NCBI GenBank assembly: GCA_902384585.1
Contig: CABMCJ010000004.1
Span: 572,086 to 636,085, forward strand
From: Candidatus Anstonella stagnisolia
Lineage (GTDB): Archaea > Micrarchaeota > Micrarchaeia > Anstonellales > Anstonellaceae
Direction: 5' to 3'
Length of the DNA: 64,000 nt
Part shown: one piece after another, positions 19,316-27,948 of the stretch
How the letters are laid out: each line of letters opens with the position of its first letter
How positions within the stretch are numbered: the stretch's first letter is position 1
The notes under the pieces: model-generated
The model's database searches: none
Told to the model about the DNA's origin: nothing
The model's input: the letters and a program-made list of their open reading frames with translations, nothing else
Translations under genes and position numbers: made by a program

Positions 19316-20901
19316 TTTTTAAGGTTGTAAATGCTCAGGGAAATTCCTTTCTTTTTCTCAAGCTCGGAATTTATGTATGCGAGCAGCTTTTTCTTTTCTT
19401 CCAGGTATTTTTCCCTTCCAACCTGCACGTTTCCTATTGCGTACTGGAGGTTTTTTGCATTAAAGCAGAACATGCTGTCCTTCACGTTATCGCAGTTGTG
19501 GCAGAAGTAGGAGTCTGAGCAATTTGTGCAGCTGTCAAGCTCAAAGCAGCGGGTGAGCTTTGCGGAAAAATGGCAGTTTATGCAGAAGGACAAGTGCCTT
19601 CCCTCGTTGCAGCCAAAGGAGTATTCGCAACTTCGCGGGCAGAAGGAAAATGCGCACAGCTTTGAGAGGATGTTGAGCACGCCTTTGTAGCAATCTGTTG
19701 CATCAATGCCGCTTGTGCATCCAATGTTGTTTTTCTGCATCCCAACCTGCCAGAAGGGGGAGAAATAAGCTATTTTTGAGAGAAGGGAGGGGGCAGTTTG
19801 GAAAGTGAGCGCCTCTGCCTCTTGCGCGCTTGTGTGCAGCTTTTCGCCTGCGAGTTCTGCTTCCTCAAGAGTGAGAAGCTTTTCTTTTGGGAAGTGCTCA
19901 AAAGAAGCGAATTTGGGGAGAGGCGTCGGGGATTTTGAGTGGCAGGAAAATGCGGAGAAGAATTCCACTGCGGAATTGTGCGAAAGCCAATTTGAATATT
20001 CGTCTATATTTGCAAGCGGCTTGCCGAAAAGGATGGAAGTTGTGCTTGAGAAGGCTGCCTCAATGCGGTGCTTGTCGGCTTTTTCTGCTGGAGGAGGCGT
20101 AAAAGAAGCGAGCGCATTTTTCAGGGGCGCATAGTCTGCTGGGATGCTTGTGAAAAGTTCATGCAATGCTGGGAGCCTTTTTTCTTTTGCAAGTTTTTCT
20201 CTTATCTCTGCAAGCAATCTTGTTTTTATGATGCGGTATTTTTCAGGGGAGAGCTGCACATTCCCGATGCAAAAGCGCTTGTTTCGGAGGTTGAAGCAGA
20301 AAATGCAGTCCGTGCAGCCTGAAAGCCCGTGAGAATAGTAGCAGTCAGAGGAATTGTCGCAGCGGGAAACCTCAAAGCAGCGAGTGCAACTTGTAATTCC
20401 CTTGCATTTCATTGAGAACTGGGCGGGCCCAAAGCCGTAGCAGCCAAAAACAGTGTCGGAATAGCCTCCGCGCGTGGAATATGCAACATATTTTGAGTAT
20501 GCAACGCGCTCGCTGTGAAGCACGAAGTGGGATTCCGGAATTGCTGTGCTGTCCTCTACGAGAGTGCAGTTGCCGAGCACAATGTTGCCGCTGTAGCAAA
20601 GTATATTTTGAAGCGAAGCAACAAGTTGCGGAATTTCCATTCCTGAAAAATCAGTTTTTTCTTGCGTTGCGGTTTGCATTTCATCAAAGGAGGCGTATTT
20701 TGCGCCCTTGGGATACCTGTTGCTTGGGAATACCACTTTTTTTCCGCTGGAAGAAGAGGATGCTACGAAGCGGGGGCCGTTTCCCTCGTAAAGCCAGTGT
20801 GAGTATTCTGAAAGCTGCCCTACTTCGCCTCCGAGGAGAAGGGAGCAGAGCTTTCTCCAGCGCGCGTCAAGAATTGCATATGGAGTTTGCGTTTGTGCCA
20901 T
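19312..20901 (-). CDS. Duplicated Cys-rich repeat protein (CPR/DPANN-type family)
   Basis: This 529-residue protein carries about 30 cysteines, arranged as short CxxC-like turns. It has an evident internal duplication: the first half ends with FCFNLRNKRFCIGNVQL (residues 201-217) and the second with FCFNAKNLQYAIGNVQV (about 478-494), each followed by a charged helix (EKY...KK). In the second copy the last cysteine is replaced by alanine. The motif recalls Cys-rich proteins common in CPR bacteria and some DPANN genomes, often mislabelled Caib/baif family; the regular cysteine spacing suggests a stacked beta-solenoid or metal-bound repeat. No signal peptide is seen, so it is probably cytoplasmic. 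A TATA-like element ends about 22 bp upstream of ATG. Function is unknown. Confidence 0.85.
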   Translation of the reverse strand: MAQTQTPYAILDARWRKLCSLLLGGEVGQLSEYSHWLYEGNGPRFVASSSSSGKKVVFPSNRYPKGAKYASFDEMQTATQEKTDFSGMEIPQLVASLQNILCYSGNIVLGNCTLVEDSTAIPESHFVLHSERVAYSKYVAYSTRGGYSDTVFGCYGFGPAQFSMKCKGITSCTRCFEVSRCDNSSDCYYSHGLSGCTDCIFCFNLRNKRFCIGNVQLSPEKYRIIKTRLLAEIREKLAKEKRLPALHELFTSIPADYAPLKNALASFTPPPAEKADKHRIEAAFSSTTSILFGKPLANIDEYSNWLSHNSAVEFFSAFSCHSKSPTPLPKFASFEHFPKEKLLTLEEAELAGEKLHTSAQEAEALTFQTAPSLLSKIAYFSPFWQVGMQKNNIGCTSGIDATDCYKGVLNILSKLCAFSFCPRSCEYSFGCNEGRHLSFCINCHFSAKLTRCFELDSCTNCSDSYFCHNCDNVKDSMFCFNAKNLQYAIGNVQVGREKYLEEKKKLLAYINSELEKKKGISLSIYNLKN

Positions 20902-20922
20902 GCATATATGCGGCTAAAGTGC

Positions 20923-20963
20923 GATATATAGAATTGCTCTCCAATTTTGGAAAGTAATATAAG
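20923..20963. promoter_or_regulatory. Back-to-back TATA boxes of two divergent genes
   Basis: GATATATA (20923-20930) lies 22-29 bp from the minus-strand start at 20901, and TAATATAAG (20955-20963) lies 22-30 bp from the plus-strand start at 20985. Both distances fit archaeal TATA boxes giving leaderless or nearly leaderless mRNAs. The shared space is only 83 bp, so the TrmB-type protein encoded next door could regulate both directions. Confidence 0.5.
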
Positions 20964-20984
20964 TTTGGGCGGAAAAAGTGAGGC

Positions 20985-21725
20985 ATGGACGCGGAAATCC
21001 TTGAGGAATACGGGCTTTCGAACTCGGAAGCGAGGGTGTATCTCATACTTCTTGAGAACGGGCAGCAGAAAAGCGGGGAGATAATACGCGAGTCTGGGCT
21101 GCAGAGCAGCAGCGTGTACAATACCCTTTCTGCACTTATGCAAAAGGGCATTGTGAGTTATGTGATGGAGGGGAAAGTGAAGCTCTTCCAGGCTGAGAAG
21201 CCGGAAACTTTCCTTGCGCTCCTTGAGGAGAAGGGTAGGAAATTCCGTGAAATGCTGCCTAAATTGCAGAGGGTGGAGGGAAGAAGGCAGAATATGAAAA
21301 CCGCAAAAGTGTATGAGGGGCTAGGGGGATTGAAAACTGTTTATGAAAATGTGCTTTCTGAAATGCAAAAGGGAGAGGAATATTTTTTCTTCCAGTTTGC
21401 TGCAGAGAAAATAGCGGAAAAGCGCGCAATGCTTTTTTATCGGACATACCATTCGAGAAGGGATGCAAAGGGAGTAAGGGTGAGGGGGCTTGCGACCGTT
21501 GAGGCAAAGCCGCCCATGAGGGAAATATTTGAGGGGTTTAAGCACGTGAAATTAAGGTACGTGAATGGGAGCTTTCTTCCTACTGGCACTGTAATATACC
21601 ACGATAAGGTAGTGGTGATAGACTGGGAGGCAAAAGAGCCCACTTGTTTCCTTATCCAGAGCAAAACCGTTGCGGAATCTTACAAAGAGCTTTTTGAGGA
21701 GAAATGGAAAGTGGCGCGCGCATAA
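20985..21725 (+). CDS. TrmB-family transcription regulator
   Basis: This 246-residue protein begins with a winged helix-turn-helix typical of TrmB regulators (LSNSEARVYLILLENG, then helix and wing to about residue 65), followed by a linker. A C-terminal effector-like domain (about 105-246) follows, resembling the phospholipase D-like TrmB core (LRYVNGSFLPTGTVIYHDKV). TrmB proteins in archaea often sense sugars and control transport or metabolism genes; the ligand here is unknown. It lies divergently next to the Cys-rich gene and converges with the TIM-barrel gene. Its TATA box ends 22 bp before ATG. Confidence 0.85.
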   Translation: MDAEILEEYGLSNSEARVYLILLENGQQKSGEIIRESGLQSSSVYNTLSALMQKGIVSYVMEGKVKLFQAEKPETFLALLEEKGRKFREMLPKLQRVEGRRQNMKTAKVYEGLGGLKTVYENVLSEMQKGEEYFFFQFAAEKIAEKRAMLFYRTYHSRRDAKGVRVRGLATVEAKPPMREIFEGFKHVKLRYVNGSFLPTGTVIYHDKVVVIDWEAKEPTCFLIQSKTVAESYKELFEEKWKVARA

Positions 21726-22571
21726 TTATTCCACGTCTTGCGGGACGAATTTTGCATCCTGCGGGAAATAGTATTTGCGGTTTTCTTCAAATTTTCTTTT
21801 TCCGTACCAGAGGATTTCAAGCTTGTCGCGGGAGATTTGCAAATAGTCGCGATCGGGGGAATGTATCTCAAGTGTGATTGTGCCATCGTAGAAGCCCTTT
21901 AGCTCTCCTATCACTTTCTTGAGGTTTATTTTTCCCACTCCAAGGGGCAGATGTGCATCCTCTTTTAGGAAATTGTCGTGCAAATGCACGTGCGCAATCT
22001 TCCCTTTTATGCCGTGCGTGTTGAGAAAATCTTCTACTCTTCCATTCCACATGTGCGCGTGCCCGATGTCAAATGTCATTCCGATTTTTGCGTCTGTGAG
22101 AAGGCGGGACATATCTTTTGGGGAGAGCGCCTGCGCATCGAAGTTCTCCAAGAGCAGTTCCATTGAGTGCGCGCGGCAGAAATCTGCAAGTTCGCATAAG
22201 GAAGAGGACATTTGGGTGTAGAGAAGGTCTTTTTCCGCATATAAGTTGGGCATAAATTCCGGGTGGATTGTAACTTTCTTTGCGCCTAGGGAATGCGCTG
22301 AGAGCATTGCCTGCTTGAACTCGTGCATGCTTGCGTTCACAAGGGACTCGTAGGGGTGAGCGAGGTGCAAAAACCATGGGAGGTGCGCAAGCACTCCGAA
22401 ATTGTAGGACTTGAGAATCTCCTGTATTTTTGCTTTTTTCTTCTCTATTTTGGGAGGATGCGCTGCGGGCGCTTCTACTGTAATCTCTACATAGTCGAAA
22501 GAGAATTCCCCAAAAAGCTTAAGCTCGGAGAGTATGTCGTGCTTGGGGTTGTTCATTGCGCCGATAAGCAT
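21726..22571 (-). CDS. Xylose isomerase-like TIM-barrel protein (AP endonuclease 2 family)
   Basis: This 281-residue protein belongs to the sugar-phosphate isomerase/epimerase or endonuclease IV superfamily. The metal-site pattern is visible: KKVTIHPEF, LLLENFDA, TFDIGHAH with a conserved Asp-x-x-His, HVHLHDN, and TITLEIH near the C-terminus. It could act on a sugar or sugar phosphate; the substrate cannot be read from sequence, and a DNA-repair role is less likely because the endonuclease IV-specific motifs are not obvious. The ATG at 22571 is preferred over the one at 22619 because a TTTTTAAAG TATA-like element lies about 25 bp upstream of it. It diverges from aIF5A. Confidence 0.8.
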   Translation of the reverse strand: MLIGAMNNPKHDILSELKLFGEFSFDYVEITVEAPAAHPPKIEKKKAKIQEILKSYNFGVLAHLPWFLHLAHPYESLVNASMHEFKQAMLSAHSLGAKKVTIHPEFMPNLYAEKDLLYTQMSSSLCELADFCRAHSMELLLENFDAQALSPKDMSRLLTDAKIGMTFDIGHAHMWNGRVEDFLNTHGIKGKIAHVHLHDNFLKEDAHLPLGVGKINLKKVIGELKGFYDGTITLEIHSPDRDYLQISRDKLEILWYGKRKFEENRKYYFPQDAKFVPQDVE

Positions 22572-22656
22572 GGGAAGCTTAGAGGCGATTAGCTTTAAAA
22601 AGACTGCCAGAGAAATCATCTTGTCTTTTTAGACGATTATAAGATTAGGTGGTTTA

Positions 22657-23046
22657 ATGAGCAAAATGTTCGCCTCAGCAAAGGAACTAAAAGAAGGAAG
22701 ATTCGTACTCGTGGATGACATACCGTGCAAGGTCATGTCAATTGACTCCTCAAAGCCCGGAAAGCACGGGGCTGCAAAAATGAGGGTAGTTGCAATCGGG
22801 GTATTTGACGGGCAGAAGAAAACGCTCCTTGTGCCGTCCGACGCGGATGTGGAAGTGCCGGTAATTGAGAGGCAGACCGCGCAGATTGTTGCGCTTAACG
22901 GGACAACCGCACAGCTCATGGACACTACGACATTTGAGACTTATGAGCTTGAAGTGCCTGAGGAATACCGCGCAGTTGCGGCCACTGGCAAAGAGGCAGA
23001 AGTAATGGAAGCAATGGGAAAGCGCGCGATTACGAGGATAAAGTAG
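22657..23046 (+). CDS. eif5a: Translation factor aIF5A
   Basis: This 129-residue factor helps the ribosome form difficult peptide bonds. The hypusination loop SSKPGKHGAAK is intact, with the modified lysine expected at Lys36. The SH3-like N-domain and OB-fold C-domain both fit the normal length. A Shine-Dalgarno-like TAGGTGG lies about 5 nt upstream of ATG. It begins a plus-strand run with S24e (8 nt away), S27ae, a CPBP protease and Kae1. The deoxyhypusine synthase gene is not in the window. Confidence 0.97.
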   Translation: MSKMFASAKELKEGRFVLVDDIPCKVMSIDSSKPGKHGAAKMRVVAIGVFDGQKKTLLVPSDADVEVPVIERQTAQIVALNGTTAQLMDTTTFETYELEVPEEYRAVAATGKEAEVMEAMGKRAITRIK

Positions 23047-23054
23047 GTGTTTTT

Positions 23055-23378
23055 ATGGACATAGAAATCAAAGGGAAAAAAGAGAACAAGATTATTGGCA
23101 GGCAGGAACTTAGCTGCACTGTCGGGTTTGAGAAAGAGATTCCAAGCAGAAAGAGCGTGCGCGATGCGCTGTGCGCTGCGCTGGGAGTTGCACCTGAGCT
23201 TCTTATAGTGAAATCAATAAAGGGCAAGTATGGCACGAAAAATGCAAACATAATTGCGCACGTGTACAAGGACAAGGCGGGCGCGTCCATAGAATCAAGG
23301 TATTTGCTTGTGCGCGACGGGCTTGCGCAAAAAGCCGAGAAAAAGAAAGCTGAGAAGAAAGCGCCTGCGAAAAAGTAA
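23055..23378 (+). CDS. rps24e: 30S ribosomal protein S24e
   Basis: This 107-residue small-subunit protein is specific to archaea and eukaryotes. The fold signature is visible in IKGKKENKIIGRQEL at the N-terminus and VKSIKGKYGTKNANIIAHVY in the centre. A Lys/Ala-rich tail of about 15 residues (AEKKKAEKKAPAKK) replaces any longer extension. It is followed by S27ae after 44 nt, which is the typical archaeal order. Confidence 0.96.
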   Translation: MDIEIKGKKENKIIGRQELSCTVGFEKEIPSRKSVRDALCAALGVAPELLIVKSIKGKYGTKNANIIAHVYKDKAGASIESRYLLVRDGLAQKAEKKKAEKKAPAKK

Positions 23379-23422
23379 GAATTAGAAAAGCGCAAAAAAC
23401 ACAATAATACGAGGTAATATTT

Positions 23423-23578
23423 ATGGCTGAAGAAAAGAAAGCTGCACCTAAAGCTGCAAAAAAAGTCAAACCATACGCAACGCATCGGATGTGCCCGAAA
23501 TGCGGAAGCGGAGTAAGGCTTGCGTCCCACAAGGACAGGCACTCGTGCGGAAAGTGCGGGTATTTTGAGAAGAAGTAA
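23423..23578 (+). CDS. rps27ae: 30S ribosomal protein S27ae
   Basis: This 51-residue protein has a short Lys/Ala-rich lead and a zinc ribbon with four cysteines (CPKCGSG, then [10 protein letters not shown]). This is the archaeal counterpart of the ribosomal half of the eukaryotic ubiquitin-S27a fusion; here there is no ubiquitin part. It sits 44 nt after S24e and 20 nt before the CPBP protease gene. It is too short for many gene finders, but the motif and position make it secure. Confidence 0.95.
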   Translation: MAEEKKAAPKAAKKVKPYATHRMCPKCGSGVRLASHKDRHSCGKCGYFEKK

Positions 23579-23598
23579 GAAACCAAACCGTTGAGAAA

Positions 23599-24393
23599 AT
23601 GCTTCAATTGGTGAAAAAGCCCGGCGGGGCAGTATATGCGCTCTTTGTTGCGCTTCTTCTCTCACTGCTTGCCAGCGGCTTTTCTATACAAAAAGGGGTA
23701 GGGGACTTAAGCACTGGTGCGATTTTCACGCCCAATGTGTTTGTATTTATTGTATATGTAGCTGTGCTTGTTGTGCTCTTGTTTTTGCTTGGAAGCGAAT
23801 ATGGGGTACTTTCTGTTGTGTGTGCGGAAATTGTTTTCCTAATGCTTATTTATCTCTCGTTTTTCACGGAATATTATGCGTCCTTTGCGCTTTCAGGGCT
23901 TCTTTTGAGCGGCACGCTTGCGTATTACATGCGCAAAGATAGCTTGGAGGATGCGCTTGGGAAAATCGGGCTGCAGAGCAAGAATATTTACATGGATATT
24001 GCATATGGGCTGGGGGGATTTGCAATTGCGCTTGTTGTGTCTGTTGTGCTTGCGTCTGTGCTGGGCGCGATTGGAATTGAGGACAGCGCGCTTGTGCAGC
24101 AAAGCATATTCGGGATGCCGCTTCTTGTGCTCTTGTGGGCGGTTAGCATTACGCCGATTGCGGAAGAGATGTTTTTCCGGGGATTGGTGCTGCAAAAGTT
24201 TGGGATGGTGCCTTCAAGCATACTTTTTGCGCTCATGCACGTATTTTACGGCTCAATTGTGGAAGTTGCGGGCGCGTTTTGCATTGCAATTGTATTTTGC
24301 TATCTTGCGAGAAAGAGGAAGAATATTGTTGCGCCCATTATTGCGCACATTGCGTTTAATGTGTTTTCAATAGTTGCTGCGCTGTATTTGTAA
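23599..24393 (+). CDS. CPBP-family intramembrane metalloprotease
   Basis: This 264-residue membrane protein has about seven or eight hydrophobic helices. The CPBP (Abi/Rce1-like) motifs are present: EEMFFRG near residue 190, FALMHVF near 211, and HIAFN near 252, supplying the glutamates, histidines and asparagine of the active site. Rce1 relatives cleave prenylated proteins, while prokaryotic relatives have various or unknown substrates. It is co-directional with the ribosomal genes upstream and lies 9 nt before the Kae1 gene. Its substrate is unknown. Confidence 0.9.
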   Translation: MLQLVKKPGGAVYALFVALLLSLLASGFSIQKGVGDLSTGAIFTPNVFVFIVYVAVLVVLLFLLGSEYGVLSVVCAEIVFLMLIYLSFFTEYYASFALSGLLLSGTLAYYMRKDSLEDALGKIGLQSKNIYMDIAYGLGGFAIALVVSVVLASVLGAIGIEDSALVQQSIFGMPLLVLLWAVSITPIAEEMFFRGLVLQKFGMVPSSILFALMHVFYGSIVEVAGAFCIAIVFCYLARKRKNIVAPIIAHIAFNVFSIVAALYL

Positions 24394-24402
24394 GGGATTT
24401 GC

Positions 24403-25362
24403 ATGATTTGCCTTGGAATAGAAAGCACTGCGCACACCATTGGGGTTGGCGTGAGCAATGGGAAGAAAGTTCTCTCTAATGATAAGGGTATGTACAAGCC
24501 TGTGAAAGAAGGGATTGTTCCGAGGAAAGCTGCGGAGCACCATGCGCAAGTCGTGGGGGAAGTGCTGGAGCGGGCAATTTCTAAGGCAGGCGTTTCGCTT
24601 TCGGAAATTGATGTATTTTCTTTTTCTCAGGGGCCCGGTTTGGGTGCGTGCCTGAAAATTGGGGCGGGCGCATCTGTGTATCTTTCGCAAAAATTCGGAA
24701 AACCCCTTGTGGGAGTGAACCACTGCCATGCGCACCTTGAGATTTCAAGGTTTCTATTGAAAATGAAGGACCCGCTTTATGTGTATGTGAGCGGGGGGAA
24801 CACGCAAATTATTGTTGGGAAAAAGGGTGGGCTGCCTTTTTCCGTGCTTGGGGAGACATTGGATATAGGAGTGGGAAATTTGTTTGACTCGCTTGCGCGG
24901 GAACTTGAGTTTGAGTATGCGCACGGGAGCGAAGTTGCGAAGCTTGCGGCGCGCGGGAAATATTTTGAGCTTCCGTATACTGTGAAGGGAATGAATTTTG
25001 CATTTAGTGGATTGCTTACTGCGGCTGTACGGGAAAAAGAGAAGAAAAGTGCCGAGGACATTTGCAAATCCGTAATGGACACTGCGTTTGCGGAAGTGTG
25101 CGAAGCGTCTGAGAGGGCGCTTCTTATGAGCAAAAAGAAAGAGCTTATTGTGTGCGGCGGGGTTGCGCAAAATGCGCAGCTTTGCGCGCACTTGAAGGAA
25201 ATGTGCGAGGAGAACTCTGTAAAATTTGGAGTTGCTCTCAATGAGTTTAATGCGGACAATGGGGGCATGATTGCGCATACTGGGATGATGAACTACTTGA
25301 AGGACAAGAAAGGCTTAAAAGAAGTCCGCATTAACCAGTACTGGAGAATTGATGAGGTGTGA
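24403..25362 (+). CDS. kae1: tRNA N6-threonylcarbamoyladenosine synthase Kae1
   Basis: This 319-residue catalytic subunit of the KEOPS complex transfers threonylcarbamoyl to A37 of ANN-decoding tRNAs. The metal site HCHAHLE (His107 and His111) and the C-terminal NADNGGMIAHTG motif are intact. Unlike several archaea, it is not fused to the Bud32 kinase, which must be encoded elsewhere. The last bases overlap the next gene by 4 nt (GTGA). Gene order with the CPBP protease upstream suggests one transcript from the ribosomal cluster. Confidence 0.96.
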   Translation: MICLGIESTAHTIGVGVSNGKKVLSNDKGMYKPVKEGIVPRKAAEHHAQVVGEVLERAISKAGVSLSEIDVFSFSQGPGLGACLKIGAGASVYLSQKFGKPLVGVNHCHAHLEISRFLLKMKDPLYVYVSGGNTQIIVGKKGGLPFSVLGETLDIGVGNLFDSLARELEFEYAHGSEVAKLAARGKYFELPYTVKGMNFAFSGLLTAAVREKEKKSAEDICKSVMDTAFAEVCEASERALLMSKKKELIVCGGVAQNAQLCAHLKEMCEENSVKFGVALNEFNADNGGMIAHTGMMNYLKDKKGLKEVRINQYWRIDEV

Positions 25363-25760
25363 AAGTGCTTTTGATTGAGAAACTTGTGAAAAAAGTTTTG
25401 CCAATTACGGTTTATACCGACATTCTAGGGGCGTTTGCGCTCTTTGCTGTTTCGCTTCTTTGGTGGAATGTCCCTGTGCTCACGCTTGTGCTGCTCATAA
25501 TTGCCGGCCTGCTCCTTTACATGAGAAGCGGGAACCAGGAAATCGCGCTTTTTGTTTTCTGCGGCATTGCGGGCGCGGTTTCGGAAACAATCGGGATATT
25601 CTTTGGGGCGTGGACATATGCGCTGCCTACCGCATTCCAGATACCGCTTTGGCTGCCTGTGCTTTGGGGGATTGCGGCGGTATTCACATTGAGGACGTAT
25701 GAGCAGATTGAGGCTTTTTGGAAAATTAGAGAAGTGAAATTTCTTTTCCGTTCTTCTTGA
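25359..25760 (+). CDS. Small polytopic membrane protein, unknown
   Basis: This 133-residue protein starts with GTG and overlaps the Kae1 stop by 4 nt, indicating translational coupling. It has four hydrophobic helices and a conserved-looking ETIGIFFGAWTYALP segment that recalls small DUF2878-like or carotenoid-cyclase-like membrane proteins, but the assignment is weak. The end overlaps the convergent purM gene by 35 nt. Function is unknown. Confidence 0.7.
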   Translation: MKVLLIEKLVKKVLPITVYTDILGAFALFAVSLLWWNVPVLTLVLLIIAGLLLYMRSGNQEIALFVFCGIAGAVSETIGIFFGAWTYALPTAFQIPLWLPVLWGIAAVFTLRTYEQIEAFWKIREVKFLFRSS

Positions 25761-26754
25761 GGATTACGTCCTGCTTTTCTGTCACTTTTCCGATTATGCT
25801 TGCCTCTATGTTGTGCTTTTTAGCAATTGAGATGAGCTTTTGCGCCTCGGAAGCAGGGCATGCGAGCACCATACCTATTCCCATGTTGAACGTGCGGTAC
25901 ATTTCGTATTCGTTGTTCACGCTTTTTGCAAGCTCTTGGAAAATTGGGGAGGGAGCGGGCATGCTGTCAAGCAGGAAGCCAACTTTTGAATAGGAGCCTA
26001 TGCGCATGAGCTTGGAGAATGCGCCGCCTGTAATGTGCGCAATCCCGTGCACTTGCGCAACTTGGAGCATTTCAAGCACGCTCTGTACGTATATGCGAGT
26101 GGGAATGAGCATTTCTGCGCCCCATTTTTCTACAGGGAGAACCCTTCGAGCAAGGGTGTAGCCGTTTGAGTGCAAGCCTGAAGAGGAAAGCCCTACAAGA
26201 ACATCGCCAACTTTCATTTTTGCGCCTGTAATGAGCTTGCTTTCGTGCACTTCGCCCACTATAGTAACTGCCAAGTCAAAGGGTTTTGAGCCGCCTGCTA
26301 TTATGTCCGGAAGGATTGCGGTTTCGCCGCCTATTATGGGGCACATGGACTGCTTTGCGCCTTCTACCAAGCCTTTTGTAACTTCGGATACGAGTTCTGC
26401 ATCGTTTTTGGAGAGAGCGAAATAGTCAACTGCAACTATGGGGCGCGCACCTAGGCAAAGGATGTCGTTTGCGCTCATTGCCATTGCGTCTATTCCTACT
26501 GTGTCGAATTTATTGAGGGATTGGGCGAGAAGGACTTTGCTGCCCACTCCGTCTGTGTGTATCACGAGCAGGCGCCCGTTCTCTGCCTTGAAGAGGCCGC
26601 CATAGTGCCCGAAAAGCTCAACTGCCTCGCCGTATTTTCCCTTTGTGAGGGAAAAAGTGCCTGAAATTTGCTCCCAGAGGGATGCGTGCATTCCCTTCAC
26701 TTTCTTTATGTCCACGCCTGCTTCCGAGTATGAGGCTGCTTTTTTGGGTGCCAT
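25726..26754 (-). CDS. purM: Phosphoribosylformylglycinamidine cyclo-ligase (AIR synthetase)
   Basis: This 342-residue enzyme closes the imidazole ring in the fifth step of de novo purine synthesis, using ATP. Family motifs include HTDGVGSK, AMSANDILCLGARP and GLSSSGLHSNGYTL. The C-terminal half contains the HITGGAFSKL motif that normally reads HITGGG, here with Ala. It is on the opposite strand from purD-purL-purQ-purF but only about 1.2 kb away, with a dehydrogenase gene between. The 3' end overlaps the convergent membrane-protein gene. Confidence 0.95.
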   Translation of the reverse strand: MAPKKAASYSEAGVDIKKVKGMHASLWEQISGTFSLTKGKYGEAVELFGHYGGLFKAENGRLLVIHTDGVGSKVLLAQSLNKFDTVGIDAMAMSANDILCLGARPIVAVDYFALSKNDAELVSEVTKGLVEGAKQSMCPIIGGETAILPDIIAGGSKPFDLAVTIVGEVHESKLITGAKMKVGDVLVGLSSSGLHSNGYTLARRVLPVEKWGAEMLIPTRIYVQSVLEMLQVAQVHGIAHITGGAFSKLMRIGSYSKVGFLLDSMPAPSPIFQELAKSVNNEYEMYRTFNMGIGMVLACPASEAQKLISIAKKHNIEASIIGKVTEKQDVILKKNGKEISLL

Positions 26755-26803
26755 TTTATCACTTATTTTCCGGAGCGCATTGCGGCTTTTCCGCCCTTGC
26801 GTT

Positions 26804-27856
26804 TTATTTTCCGGGGTACATTACAACCTTGCCGGACTTGCCGCTCTTCATTGCATCAAAGGCTTTTTCGTATTCGCTCATTTTGAACTTGTGCGTTACG
26901 AGTTCCGCAAGCTTTACTTTGCCGCTTGCGAGAAGCGAGGCTGCGCGGTACCAGGTTTTGTACATGAGCCTGCCGTTTATGCCTTGTATGCGGGCGGACT
27001 TGAAAACTATTTCGGTTGCGAGGTTTATTTCCACGGGCTTGGAGGGGATGCCGAGGATGGATGCCCTGCCGCCTACTCTTAGGGACTTTAAGCCTTGGGA
27101 AAATGCGCTTGGTGCGCCTGACATCTCAAGGAATACGTCCACTCCTTTTCCGTTTGTTTGGGAGAGGATTTCTTTTACAACATCCTGTTTGGAGGCGTCT
27201 ATGAGAACGTCTGCGCCGAATTTCTTTGCAAGGGAAAGCTTGTAGTCGTTTATGTCTACTGCAATCACCTTGTTTGCGCCTGCTGCCTTGCACACTGCGC
27301 ATGCGACTGTCCCGATGGGCCCGCAGCCGAACATTGCAACTGTCTGGCCTGCGAGGTTTGCATCGTCACCATCAAAAACCGTGTGGACTGCGTTTCCAAG
27401 AGGTTCTTGGGCTGTTGCAACGTCGTGCGGGAAGCTCTTGTCGTTCTTCCATGCATTTGCTGCGGGGAGGGAAACGTATTCTGCGAATACGCCCTGCGTG
27501 TCTACGCCGAGAATCTTTACCTGCTCGCAGATGTGCGCATTTCCTGTGCGGCATTGAAAACATGCGCCGCATGCAATGTGCGTTTCTGCAGATACGTGGT
27601 CGCCTATCTGGAAGCCCTTTACGGCATTTCCTATTTCAACTATTTCGCCAGCCATTTCATGCCCGAAAATGAGGGGTGGCTTAATCCTGCCTGCTGCCCA
27701 TGCGTCCCACTCGTAAATGTGCATGTCTGTTCCGCATATTGAGGTTGCCTTTACGTTTATGAGAACGTCCAGGGGACCGCATTTTGGAACTTCTGCCTCA
27801 ATGAGCTTTGCGCCTGCTGCTGCGCTTGGTTTTTGCAATGCCATCATTTTTGCCAT
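26804..27856 (-). CDS. tdh: Zinc alcohol dehydrogenase, likely L-threonine 3-dehydrogenase
   Basis: This 350-residue medium-chain dehydrogenase has the catalytic zinc site (CGTDMHIYEWDAW, FGHEMAGEI) and a structural four-cysteine zinc loop (CGACFQCRTGNAHIC). It also has the Rossmann motif GCGPIGTVA for NAD(P) and a conserved HTVFDGD region. CGTDxHIYEWDxWA is characteristic of threonine 3-dehydrogenase, which oxidises threonine to 2-amino-3-ketobutyrate; polyol dehydrogenase remains possible. The ATG at 27856 leaves out 25 unconserved residues of the longest frame. The gene diverges from purD across 92 bp. Confidence 0.88.
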   Translation of the reverse strand: MAKMMALQKPSAAAGAKLIEAEVPKCGPLDVLINVKATSICGTDMHIYEWDAWAAGRIKPPLIFGHEMAGEIVEIGNAVKGFQIGDHVSAETHIACGACFQCRTGNAHICEQVKILGVDTQGVFAEYVSLPAANAWKNDKSFPHDVATAQEPLGNAVHTVFDGDDANLAGQTVAMFGCGPIGTVACAVCKAAGANKVIAVDINDYKLSLAKKFGADVLIDASKQDVVKEILSQTNGKGVDVFLEMSGAPSAFSQGLKSLRVGGRASILGIPSKPVEINLATEIVFKSARIQGINGRLMYKTWYRAASLLASGKVKLAELVTHKFKMSEYEKAFDAMKSGKSGKVVMYPGK

Positions 27857-27901
27857 AAGAATACACCCCTCAAACGTTATGCAAGGGATACGGAAAGGAG
27901 G

Positions 27902-27909
27902 TTTAAAAG
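27902..27909 (+). promoter_or_regulatory. TATA box upstream of the purD operon
   Basis: TTTAAAAG, preceded by the purine-rich GGAAAGGAGG (a BRE-like element), lies about 40 bp before the purD ATG at 27949. Transcription should start near 27930 and run through purD, purL, purQ and possibly purF. Confidence 0.5.
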
Positions 27910-27948
27910 TATTCGCAGCGAAGTTAGACAAGTGGCGTAGGTGTGAAT

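Noticed and set aside
27857-27948. Purine riboswitch before the purD operon
   Set aside because: No aptamer-like junction with conserved loops is visible; only promoter-type elements are seen.
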